Assembly (NCBI GenBank): GCA_016165875.1
Contig: JABBOT010000080.1
Span: forward strand, 2,139,205 to 2,203,204
Direction of reading: 5' to 3'
DNA length: 64,000 nucleotides
Source: Acanthopleura granulata
Lineage: Eukaryota > Mollusca > Polyplacophora > Chitonida > Chitonidae
In this document: one piece after another, positions 1 through 10,879 of the stretch
Layout: each line of letters starts with the position of its first letter
Numbering within the stretch: the first letter of the stretch is position 1
Made by a program: the position numbers and the translations under genes
Notes under the pieces: generated by a model
The model's input: only the letters and a program-made list of their open reading frames with translations
Database searches by the model: none
Told to the model about the DNA's origin: nothing

Positions 1-77
1 ATGCTCTAGACGTCATGAGAGATGCCTGGGGAGTGGTCAGCCATCGTCACCGTCTCCTAGTAGTGGTACTAATATGT

Positions 78-185
78 AACACCACCTCTAGGAGGCACCT
101 TTAACAGAATTCAAACACCACTTCCTAGAGGCACCTTTAACAGAATTCGAAGACCAACACCTAAAGGCAACTTTAACAGAATCTG
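78..185. repeat. Three tandem copies of a 36-bp unit
   Basis: Units at 78-113, 114-149 and 150-185 share an AACACCAC start and a core GGCACCTTTAACAGAATTC. The first two are nearly identical and the third has several substitutions. Confidence 0.85.
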
Positions 186-429
186 AATCATCAGCACACT
201 CACTTGTAGCCAACTAGGCACAGTCGGTGATGATGCATAGAAAGCAGGTGTAAGGTTTATCGCTGCCTCAGAGTTGAACAAGCCATTTGTTTATAATTTT
301 TATCAGAGATTATATATCCGTTAATTATCAAATCAAGTGTGACTTAACCCCCTAGTTTGACTCCGAAATGTCTCCCGCGCAGTTGCGAATCTCGTCCAAG
401 CTGAGTTCACCAATGCCCTGTTACCATAC

Positions 430-478
430 GTAATACGGCGTAAAACACCAATCAAAGAAATAAGTAAATAAATAAATT
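430..478 (+). mobile_element. SINE family A, 3' tail fragment
   Basis: Contains ACGGCGTAAAACACCAATCA followed by a decayed (AAATA)n tail. Only the 3' end is recognisable. Confidence 0.75.
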
Positions 479-1021
479 ATCCCAAAAAATAAGCTTTTAT
501 TGCAAGTCACAACTTATAAAAGTGTTATCGTAGATCTTACAATAAAAGTCAAAATCTTGATGTTGATACAGCAGCCAGTGTAGCATCATACAAAAGCACA
601 GATACTCCGAAAAACCGATAGGCCAATTTACAGTATTTCCAAAATATTTTATTTTCCTTTTATTATGAGACATGAATATAGGACCAAACATCTTCATGTT
701 GATACACCAGCTAGTTTAGGGTCATAGAAAAGTACAAACACTCCAAAAAAGCAATAGGCCACAAAGTTGAAATTGAACACTATATTTCATTTTAATATGA
801 GACGTGAATATGTAAACACGGAGCGAGGCTATCTACACCATCTTCACTGACAACCACCTAATTTTACATTTGCTATTCAATAAATGTGATTTTGCTACAT
901 AGCCATTGAGCAATTCTAGAAACCCTAAAAATTGCTATCAAGTTCCCAGCATTGTCTTTACCCAATCCGGTTCAATCCATGTTGCAAAGGGTGGTGTAAG
1001 TTGTGTAAGTATGGGAAGACG

Positions 1022-1139
1022 AAAAGTTAGAAGAAAACCCTTACTGAGGTAAATTGACAAGAGGCCGATTTTCACCGGCTACTGGTGACACTTGTCAACT
1101 ACCCACTACCATGATGTTCTCATTTTGATTCTCCGTGCT
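1022..1139 (+). repeat. Family F dispersed repeat, copy 1
   Basis: Matches copies at 14425, 25574 (reverse) and 63893 through GTTAGAA-AAAACCC, ACTGAGGT and TGACAAGAGGCCG, ending in a CTCCGTGCTG-like stretch. The SINE at 1141 directly follows its end. Confidence 0.7.
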
Positions 1140-1140
1140 G

Positions 1141-1330
1141 TTTATTTATTTATTTATTTGATTGGTGTTTTACGCCGTACTCAAGAATATTTCACTGATA
1201 CGGCCAACATTATGGTGGGAGGAAACCGGGCAAGGCCCTGGGGAAACCCACGACCATGCGCAAGTTGCTGGTAGACCTTCCCACGTACAGCCAGAGAGGA
1301 AGCCAGCATGAGCTGGATTTGAACCCGTGT
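1141..1330 (-). mobile_element. SINE family A, minus orientation, lacking part of the head
   Basis: Reading +, it starts with (TTTA)n, then TGATTGGTGTTTTACGCCGT, then the GGTGGGAGGAAACCGGGCA core, and ends near an inverted box-B-like GGATTTGAACCC. The two open frames seen here are SINE sequence, not genes. Confidence 0.88.
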
Positions 1331-3224
1331 TGTTTACATGTGTGCATCTGTTATATTATCGCTCAATGCGTTTTGATATTTACTTCTCCTGACGATGATT
1401 CTTGCAGCCTTATTGAAATATTGAAACGTGAAATGTATAATTTCTCATATAGATTATTCAGAATGTATATGTTTTTATGACATATAGAGGTCCAGGGGAG
1501 GTAATCCAATCAAGCGCCTTGTAAACTCTTTCTCATGGCCAAGGGCTGTTTTCGTGCAGTACTTCTGCTGCCCACGAGTTTCATTTGTGAACTGGACGTC
1601 ATGCCTCGAATATCAACTTCTTCCCCGATCATTTGAAAACTAATGACTGCCTTTTTCTTGCATGTTCCTACCTTTATTTATTATTTATATCTACTATTTT
1701 TTTTACATATTCCTTTGAGAACTGATGTTTACGAAATCAGTCTTGCCTTGGAACGCCCCTTCATGATTTACAAATGGTGTACGAATGTCAAATATAAGGT
1801 TTATTTTCCAACACCAATAAGGCGAGCAGATGGTGGCGCTGTATGACGTCATAAGACATACCTCACATCGGTGTTACCTCTGTTCCTAAAGACTCAAATG
1901 TCTTGTTTTGGGCGTAAGATCAGGAAATGTTTTATACAAGGTACGAGGATATGTATACTCAAGTAACGACTTTATAACACCAAAAATCTTGGCCTGAAAA
2001 TGCAGAATGGTGGTAAAGACTTTTCCAGCACTTGAGCTAAAACGTAGGTCAACCGATCGATATATATGTTAACTGCATATATCAGAAGGGAAAAAAAGAA
2101 CAAACAAGAAAAAAAACCCCAACAAAAACAGACCATCCCAAGATAAATTTTAAAATACGGATGCTTTCAAAACCTTGGCACATTGAAACTTTTTCTGTGC
2201 TAAAATACATTTTCAAAGTGCACTGCACTGGCACGTTTTCCCAATGGGCCGTGTGATGTGCTTTTGCCCCTTTCTCTCTTTACGGTCTCTCTCCGGGCAG
2301 GGACAAATACATTATGTTAGTGATGTCGTGGTAGCAAGTCTAGAGTTACTATTTACTGCCGAATTACCAGTCCCGCGAGTGCGTCCTCAACGCCACGGAA
2401 AGGACGACGGCTGACAGAGACAGTCCATTCAACCAGGTCACTGTAACCCAAGCAAATTAGAAAGAAGAGAACAACAGGAAAGGTTTTTGGCTCGTTATTT
2501 GTTTTTTTTTTCTTGGAAAGGGTTGAAAGAAAAACTTTTTGACATTCATTCATTTCTTTTTTTGAGAGTGAAAATCTATGTTATCTTTCCAAAAAATTAA
2601 GTCGGAATAACGAGATAAAAGGCGAATAAATACAGTTAATTCGAGTCTTCAACCGACGTAACACAACAGACCACGTTATCATAAAATGGATGAAAACTGG
2701 TTAAACTTCAGAGAGGGACTTCAAATAGATTTTCAGGGCATCTTCGTGTAACGAGGAAAACTTTTTTTGTCCCTTTTTAAAGCGTTAGCCGAAGAGCTCT
2801 TCAAACTTTAATAAATTTTGGATAGATGTTTAAAGTGATAGTTTGTCTAAATTTTGAACCAAAAAAATGAACACAAAGTCTGCCACTATCATTCACATAC
2901 AGAAAAAAACTCAGTGTGAATTATGTCTGAATTATTTCAAATGCAGCAAAGTTTTAAATTTCAGTATTAGGGATATGGCATTGACGGGCAAGTCACTCCG
3001 AGTAGAAATGTTGTAGAGGCCTTTAAGAACTTGGCCAACCACGAGCCGTGAGAGCTTTACATTAACCATTAGCTCTTGACTCTAGGTGTGCTTTTTATGG
3101 AGGACAGACAGACATTGCTGTAATAAATCGGATTTTCAGGTTATTTTTAGTGTTAAATTGAAGCACTCTGGTCCGTTTGGACATACATTTATGTTGAACT
3201 GTGTCACAATACTTACGTACTGAG
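1331..3224. other. Non-coding stretch
   Basis: AT-rich with poly-A and poly-T runs (for example 2090-2140, 2500-2560). I see no gene, RNA or well-bordered repeat. Confidence 0.6.
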
Positions 3225-3354
3225 GGTCTGTTTTACAAAGCCGCCGCATGTTGTGGCAAGCGCATTCACCATGGTAACGGACGCATTCACTATATGTTGT
3301 CATGAAAGTTACGCCGGGCGTAATTTGCGACAGCTTTGTAAATGGGTCCCTGGG
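3225..3354. mobile_element. Family H terminal-inverted-repeat element, short copy
   Basis: GGGTCTGTTTTACAAAGC at the left mirrors GCTTTGTAAATGGGTCCC at the right. The same terminal motif occurs at 9120 and 9443. A Cys-containing open frame on the minus strand lies largely inside the element. Confidence 0.6.
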
Positions 3355-5171
3355 CAGGAAGCAGCTCACCTTTCGCAAAGAAACCACCTCGGCCTCAATT
3401 GCCTGAGAATGAGAAGATTTTAGGGCACAATGTTCCCTTATTCGATATCAAAACCAGAGTTAATACGTAAATGACTTCCCAGCAGGGGATGGGAAGAATT
3501 TGTTACAAATGAGCAGTCCATGCTGCCATCATTGAGTTCCCTGATGTCTAAATCCACCTAGTGGTGACACCCATGTAGGCGGAGACAAAGACGGAAAGCA
3601 CTACTGAAAGACGGGTTTCGCCCTGACAGACTGTCAAAATCAGAGAGCTTTGGCCGTTTGAAAACGAAACGAACTTGTATATTTATTTATTTATCTTATT
3701 GTTGTTTACCGTCACACGGAGAAATGTTTCATCGATAGCCTCTATGAGCTCTTACCTTCTTCCTCCTAATGGTTAAACTCACTAGATGGCAAACATAACA
3801 CAGAGTATCAAATTTATTTTAGCTTAGGGTCGCATAGATTCGGACTATTGTGCTTTGAAGTATAGAATTTTAAGAGGTCTTTACGTACTCAATAGCTGAT
3901 TACTTGAACGGGGTTGGCAACTGTCTTATACACGGGGAAAACATTTTCTCAATGTTTTTTACTGCCATTGTAATCTGCGAATCACCTTTATTAAATCCGG
4001 TTCAAAGACTTATAATTACCATTGTTAACTCGTTGGTGTCTTTGCTATCCGATACGTGTCTTTATACAGGTGTGTAGCGTTGATGTACGTAATGATCACA
4101 GAGAACTCATTTATCGGCAGCATGATAAAGACACATTACGTTTATGCATTGCCTTCTCTTATTACGTTATCAAAGAAGTTAATCAAAGATTGCTCATGGC
4201 TACGTGGCGTATCACTACTCTGCGAATTAACAAGAATTCGCGAATGATTATAAAGAACAGACGAAAGGAGTCGAGTTACCCAGGTACTGTCTCACACGGA
4301 ATTGAAAAAATCCCTCCCAGGGATTTGATTTTTAACTGTACACGAAAATTATTCCATCTAATGTATGCATTATTCACTGCGCATGACTGTGGAACAGAGC
4401 TTGTCTAAGCAATTGATTGGCCGAAAATTGCTGCGGAAATTCGACATAAGTGGATGAGTACAAGGTAGCAGATAATGCCCCTCTCTTGGTCCTATCCCAT
4501 ATTACTACCACATGTGTACAGCTGCTGAAAAGGGTGTCACAAATATGAAAAAGAAAATGTGTATTTTAAATGACATAAAAATTGTCATCCTAATTAAATC
4601 TGTGCTAGTTCCAACGAGTGCTTGCGATCTGCGGCTGTCTTTTCAGTTACATCACAGGGACAACGAGAATTAATCAGCAAACCTTTATCGTTTAGGTGAT
4701 TTTAATTATTAGTTATTTTTATGACTATTTCAATGGAACATGGATCATTCCATTTTAATAGTTTTCTTCTCAAATGCTGACAAAATGGATGGTGTCTCCA
4801 GAACCCTTGATTTCTTGCAATTAGAGGGCAGATGGTGTTGTCTCGACATGTTATATCCCGTCATAGGCCTACTGGCCTATATACACATTATGTAGGCCTA
4901 TTGCCACAATCAAGGCAGTTCCCGTGGAAAATGAAACGTACAATGTAAAACATTTGGTAAAATCTGTAGGTATGTAGGATACTTGTGTCTGAGAGCTTCA
5001 CTGATGATTATTATTACGTATTAATGAACTCAGAGTTCTGACAATGCGAACATGAACAAATACTTGCTTTGGAAGCTAAACTAGAATCGACCCTAATACC
5101 TTCGTTGAAATGGGTAGCGTAACATTCTAGAAGGGCATTTGAAACCCTTACCGATGGGTCCTTCGTTACAT
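3355..5171. other. Non-coding stretch with a small AGGCCTA hairpin
   Basis: A TTTATTTATTTAT run at 3680-3695 may be a decayed SINE tail. A cluster of AGGCCTA motifs occurs at 4863-4903, including the perfect hairpin ATAGGCC/GGCCTAT. The 128-codon frame at 4022-4408 has no ATG start and no clear splice borders, so I do not call it. Confidence 0.5.
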
Positions 5172-5372
5172 AATGGCTAGCGTGCTAGCTCTGTACAATG
5201 ACACAGAAAGCTTTCAATAATGCTGTTGCTGAGAGTTCAAGTCTGACTTCCTCGTCGGTTGTGAATGAAAAGATCTCTCTCGCGCTCTGTCTGGTTTCCT
5301 CCCACCATGATGCTGACCTCCATTATCTGTCAGTACCCCGTAACACACTAATCAAATAAATAATTAAATATA
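5172..5372 (+). mobile_element. SINE family A, near full length, diverged
   Basis: A tRNA-like head (GGCTAGCGTGCTAGC, then GAGTTCAAGTCTGAC as box B), the GGTTTCCTCCCACCATGATG core and a CTAATCAAATAAATAA tail appear in that order. Confidence 0.8.
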
Positions 5373-5418
5373 TCTTCTCTGAAGGGGGAAGGGTAACATT
5401 AGACACTCAATGAATTGG

Positions 5419-5538
5419 TTTATTTATTTATTTATTTATTTAATTGGTGTTTTACGCTGTACTCAAGAATATTTCGACGACAGCCTGCATAATGGTAGGA
5501 GGAAATCGGGCATTGCCCGGGAGAAACTCGCGGCAGGA
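5419..5538 (-). mobile_element. SINE family A, minus orientation, truncated
   Basis: (TTTA)n followed by ATTGGTGTTTTACGCTGTAC and the GGTAGGAGGAAATCGGGCA core. It stops before the tRNA-like head. It lies about 45 bp from the plus-oriented copy, so the two face each other tail to tail. Confidence 0.85.
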
Positions 5539-6459
5539 TGAAATGTCATGAATCGATACAATTATCAAAGCAATCTTAAAAGAACTACATGTGTGTACAG
5601 CCCGAATTAATTGATATCCTTGGTACATTCTGGTATATAATCCTTCGAGCAGACGTCCTAGGACGGATCTTCTGTGATGTGACTAGGGTAACGATATTTC
5701 TCGAAGGACACCATCGCTCTCCACGCAAAGATGACCCACCTTTGATGTCCAGGCCCTTATCTTGTTCAGGTAAGGCGAACAAGAAACACAGTCAAAAGGT
5801 CTTTTGTGATTCTGATGCGATAAACATGCCTTCAAGGGGATGGTTTTTGTCACACCCACAGGGAAATATCATCTTTCTGCTTATAAGATCACCACGATAG
5901 TCTTTAGATTGACATATAAGGAGATAGGATGTGCTATTAACCTGTGTAACGGTGAAAAATCCATTACGCCTATGTAATCCCAGGGCTGCTGCACAAAACA
6001 TCGAGCCAAAATGGACTCTTGCCATTGAAATCCCGGACAGTGGGAAGAAATCTTATTATACATTAACGACTTGAGAAGGGGACTCTGTCTCCACACATGA
6101 AGGTCTTTAACCACAAATCCAATTTACTTACATTTTTGTTATACACATGACACATGATATTTGCGCTTTAGCCGTGGGCTTACAAGGAGCCAAATGAATA
6201 GATGTTTTGTTATAGTGACAAAGGGCTTATACGAAGGCAGCTGGAACACGTCTGTGTATTTAACCCGAGTATGAAGAACGGAACATGAGTTTGACTTAGG
6301 CTTAATGTCTTCCATAATCATCTACGTTTCCAGACACTCGGTAAAAGTTGATGCTAGCCGTTTTCTTACGCGACGTCAGTGTTATCTATTTGTCCGTATG
6401 TAATTATGCATCCTATCTATAGCAGCCCTTGGAATGTATGTATTTTCTGTGTCTTTTTT

Positions 6460-6712
6460 GTGGCAGGGCGAGCCCATGCAGCCAAAGTGCTACCGTCAGT
6501 GGAACATCGTGTCGGAGGTACCAGACATGACACCCCACTCAGTCACATTATACTGACACCGGGTCGACTAGTCCTGTTTCCTTTGTCTCACCGGTCAGTG
6601 CTGAGCACCAAGCGAGGCGGCAATAAGTATCATTTTAAGACCATTTTGGTAAGACCTGACCAGGGATTGATCCCGGGTGTCCAGACCTCGAGGCGGACGC
6701 TCCAATAAAATT
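6460..6712 (+). repeat. Family E dispersed repeat, copy 1
   Basis: Shares long stretches with 33485-33722 and, reversed, 18556-18770: GCGAGCxCATGCxGCCAAAG, CACATTATACTGACACCG and a GATTGATCCC-like box near the end. All three copies keep an open frame with Ala-His-Ala-Ala-Lys-Val-Leu. Confidence 0.75.
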
Positions 6713-6871
6713 ATGTCTCACACATTAATTTGACACATTGTATTAACGGTTATATCCCCACACTTAACACCTTAAAGTAGGGAAGTTGCACACGCTAAGG
6801 TTAGCAAAAGATGAATCTCTTCATAACTAATGGCATTGTATCTCCTTACTTGTATAGACACTTGTAACTGC

Positions 6872-6995
6872 CACTGGATACAATTTAATTAAAAACAAAA
6901 CAAAAGCGTTACTATCAATAAACTTATGAAGGACACTGGATCCAATTTAATTAAAAACAGGGCAAAGATATTAATATCGATGGAATTCTGACTGC
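6872..6995. repeat. Two degenerate tandem copies, period 62 bp
   Basis: CACTGGATACAATTTAATTA at 6872 recurs as CACTGGATCCAATTTAATTA at 6934, with related TATCAATAA and TATCGATGG downstream. Confidence 0.65.
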
Positions 6996-8848
6996 ATACT
7001 GGTCACTGAATACAGTTATTCAAAAATCAACAACACCAACACATCATTATCAATGAATCTTTGTTCCTTTTGTCATAATACAGTGAGATGCATAGTTTTC
7101 TGTCTCACATATTACCGCATGAAGTCTAATTAAGTCCTAATTCCATACTACATCAGTTCTTTCAGATAATATGATGAAGGCTGTTTTAGAGATTTTCTTC
7201 CACATATGCTGTGTTGTATACGTATAAATTTCGATGAGCACCACTACAGCATTAACTACTTTCGCGCCACTCTGATTTTACTGTATGTTGGTTGTTTTCT
7301 CGTCACCTGCTGCAGATCCTATATCGGAACACGTCTGGTTAATCATCACACAACTGCGTGGTTCTGAACAGTCAACATTTTATCGGCCCTAGTTCAATGG
7401 CCTTCAAAGGTATTAATCGTTTAAGGAAAAGGCCAGTGAAAGATTAACCCTTGCACAAAATTTGTTATGACTATTTTCTCCTCACACTACTCTTGGTGAT
7501 AACAAGGAAAGGTACAATGCGTTGTTTTGTATTTGACAGCTCGGTGTCGGATGACCTTTTCCATTTGGCGGCTGTCGTGTGGATGATATCACTTAAAGGA
7601 AAGGCTATTATACGGCTGGTTGTTATTGAAGCATGTACTTCATTATCAGTTCTACGCCCAACTACATGGTAATTTACAAGCAGAGGTATATACAAATCAA
7701 AAATGGTGTGGTCATGACAGCTGTTGTCGAAACCCCTGGAAATTCTCATTAGACTGGGCTTAAACGTTGCTAAATTGAAATGGCATTGTCATTATTTTTT
7801 CAACGGCAGACTTGATATAAATGGCTTCCATGTGAATAAAGTGGTTTGTGCCGAGTACACTGTATGCTGTATGCTGTATGCTCCCCACAGGAGGCATCTG
7901 AAATGAGAATGTCACAAAGGTGTTCAATTAACCCAGAGATTAAAGTCATCTTTTTTTCACCCTTATATGATCCTTATGAAGTCGGTATTACATAGGCCTA
8001 CCCATGTTTGCTATTTACGCAGCCGTAAAAGGGACATGAGAAACAAAAATATAATATCTCCTCCGAACGACATGATATTTAGTCTGGAAAACATAATATT
8101 TCGTCTAGAAGACATATGATTAAAAGGAATTAATCAATATTTTTACTTAGTATACTATTTTCTTAAAACTATGTCCAAAGCCGAACTTCCCGCTTTCTTT
8201 GCAAAAGGGGGTTTAAGTAGCAATTAGGGACCAGAGCTTTTTCTTTTACTGCTTGGTGTATTCTACGAATGTTGACACATTTCATTGGGCACTCCGGCCA
8301 TGCATACGTTTTTGTCACTCAGTTTAATATATGCATGGAGTGGCTAAAATCTACATATGTTGAAAAGACTACATTGTGAATTGAAAAAGATCTTAAGGGC
8401 TAAAGGCACCAGTTCTTTGAAACGCCCACTTGGATGCATGTAGTCGTGTTAAAACAGCTATTTGTGTTGTTTGCGCACATTGAAACATAAGGCCAATATA
8501 TTTCTCAAAGTACCAAAGAGTAAGGCCTATAAATCGGAACAAAATTGCAGGCTACAAATTCACAACAGTTCACTTAAACACCTGAGCGATGGAAGTGCTT
8601 ACCTTCAGTTGGACTGTTGAGTATATATTACGGGAAAAAATTATTCAAATACGCTTTTAGATATTGACTTTTTTGTGTGTTTTGGTATGATGGGTAATAC
8701 TGAGATGGTATTGTGTCCACTTTTATAAAAAGAACAAAATGTTGTCTCTTTAACACAGTAACGGTGAATTCTTCCCTCATGGGTTTAAGAAAATGGTAAA
8801 CTATGACTAGTTTACGCAAGACGGAAGAATTTTTCACCTATCGGATGA
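6996..8848. other. Non-coding stretch
   Basis: AT-rich. The overlapping open frames on both strands at 7451-7906 lack starts or splice borders I trust. No other structure seen. Confidence 0.5.
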
Positions 8849-9115
8849 CAGCTTGGTGGGCGGAGGACACCGGAGCCCCCGGAGTAAACCACTGACCTTT
8901 GGAAAATTATGCAGACGGATTTTCCTCGAGTGACGTACAAATATGGACACCATATTAGTGGCGAACGTTAGACTGTCCCGGTGGCCATATGAACGTCGGC
9001 AATGCCCAGTCGACAGTAAGAATAGGGGAATCAACAAAATCCGTGACCGGGTTTGAACCCGCGATCCATGTGATTGAAAGGCATGCACGTTAAGCGCTTG
9101 GTCACGGCCATCTCC
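8849..9115 (-). mobile_element. tRNA-derived SINE family B
   Basis: Reverse strand begins with a tRNA-like head: ATGGCCGTGACCAAGCGCTT with box A features, then GGGTTCAAACCCGG as a perfect box B. The body carries GGAGACACCGG-type sequence shared with 17893-17980 and 44786-44895. Confidence 0.75.
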
Positions 9116-9119
9116 CGAG

Positions 9120-9443
9120 GGGCCCGTCTTACAAATCTGTAGTACCTTATGTTAGGCGTAGACGTTTACGTCCGCTTTAGTAGCGGCTTCCGTCAGCTCC
9201 TAGTAGCGTCTTACTAAGGTTGTCGCAATGCCTAAAGTGTGTCTACGAAATACCGCAAGCGCCGCCATATTTAGTATACTTACCGAATTTGCGTCTGCCC
9301 GAGGATAGGTGTAAATTTGCACCAAACTTTACATCAAGTCGCAGCTACTCCAGCTTTGTAAGACGGTCAATCTTTCTTGCGACACACGTCCGACAGGCTT
9401 ACACTCAGTCGCAGCCTTATTCCAGCTTTGTAAGACGGGCACC
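9120..9443. mobile_element. Family H terminal-inverted-repeat element (MITE-like), long copy
   Basis: Left end GGCCCGTCTTACAAA and right end TTTGTAAGACGGGCACC are inverted repeats. An internal direct repeat (AGTCGCAGC-CCAGCTTTGTAAGACGG) occurs at about 9336 and 9408. No transposase is encoded, so it is non-autonomous. It sits immediately beside the family B SINE. Confidence 0.68.
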
Positions 9444-10169
9444 AGGTGAGTATATATCTTCATTGTTTACTGTCCAACTGGCCAAAATCGTGATTACCTT
9501 TTTGATAATGAAATAGATGAGAACACTTTCATGAAGGCGATCCGACGGTAGCACCATCACTGATCTGGCAAGCACGAACTTTTAAAACATCAACCGGGGA
9601 ATGTAGTCAATCTTTGGTTTCTAACAGTGGTGTGTTATCAAAGACTTAGATGAACCTTTATCACGGTTCAACACTAAACTTGGTCCCCTTGAATTAATAT
9701 GATGGAGAGAGGTGGTTAGAACGAAACGTCACAAAGTTGTGAGGTGGCTAGAGTTTGATGTCAGTCGAATCGAATCATTCTGACATACCCTCTAACAGAC
9801 CACCCTGAAGAATTCTGCTTTAAATGAAGCCATCCTGTAAATATACTGTATTACCCAACCAGCCGCGTACGCCAGATGCGCTAGTTTTGCAGGAATTAAT
9901 TAACCAACAACACGGACAAGACACTGTTTATATCCTCAGCTTCATTTTTCGGCCATTAACTCACCTCAGTCGTCTTATCGATTACTGGACCGCCAGTGAT
10001 GCGACTACACTTAAGTCACCGAGGGAATGTCATTATCACTGATTACGCATGAATGTCAATTTCGTCTACGTGACCACGTTCCTTGTACTTGTGTTGTCTG
10101 AGAAGAACTAGTAACAGCTGAAACATATTGACCATAAACACAGTAGATGTTGCTGTATGCGGTGGAGTG

Positions 10170-10378
10170 ATACTAAATGTAAATTTCTATGTTTAACTTA
10201 TAAACACTCTCATGCATCAGATATTAAACACTTGAACATTATAGCATTATAGTATAGGCCTACATGCATATTTTATACACTTATGTTTCATACTTAAATA
10301 CATGTATATAACTCGCTTGTTTGAAGTTTAATCACCCATTAAACGCGTTGGGCATTTGGTCATTTTACAGTGCAGTAA
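10170..10378 (+). repeat. Family G repeat, plus copy
   Basis: About 200 bp matching the reverse complement of 37128-37340, including TTAACTTATAAAC, ATTATAGCATTATAGTATAG, TTGAAGTTTAATCA and a GGTCATTTTACAGTG end. Non-coding and AT-rich. Confidence 0.75.
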
Positions 10379-10879
10379 GATAATACACCTTCTACATTGG
10401 GGAGATATTAAACAGTAGATTTGCCATGCTTTGCAAGTATATAGCTAATTCCACTTTAGGGATGTATAGAACTGGTGCAGTGTTAATATCAACGCGGCTA
10501 TGAAAACGCATAAACTAAAAAACATGTATACTTTTTCTTGCTTTAGGAGAGGATGTGCATAATGCAAACAAGAACCTTTCAATGTTGAAGCATTAAGAAC
10601 TGTTGGAAAATGTTGACCACTTCTATTTGTATCAATTAAAAACATGTATGTTAAGTTTCTTTATGAGATTATGGCTAATGAATCTGTGATTTGGATTCTA
10701 CGCTTACTTGTTAACATTTTCAGGTCACTCAGAGTTGTAGCTATCTACAGGACAAGTGAACACCAAGGTTTATGGTTGATATTTGACGAAAACTCGCAGG
10801 GGGGGCAATCTAGCTGTCACGGCTACATTCTACATCACGATCAGACTAATGTCGGGATCTCTGTTGGTAGCAATCGGCA

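Noticed and set aside
3136..3387. Minus-strand Cys-containing open frame with good-looking splice borders
   Set aside because: Most of it lies within a terminal-inverted-repeat element whose ends recur at 9120-9443, so the frame is a by-product of a mobile element.
4022..4408. 128-codon plus frame
   Set aside because: It begins at TTG. A second plus frame overlaps it, and neither has supportable borders.
9220..9516. 98-codon plus frame with an internally repeated motif ending at a GTGAGT
   Set aside because: It translates the family H element, including its inverted end and internal repeat.
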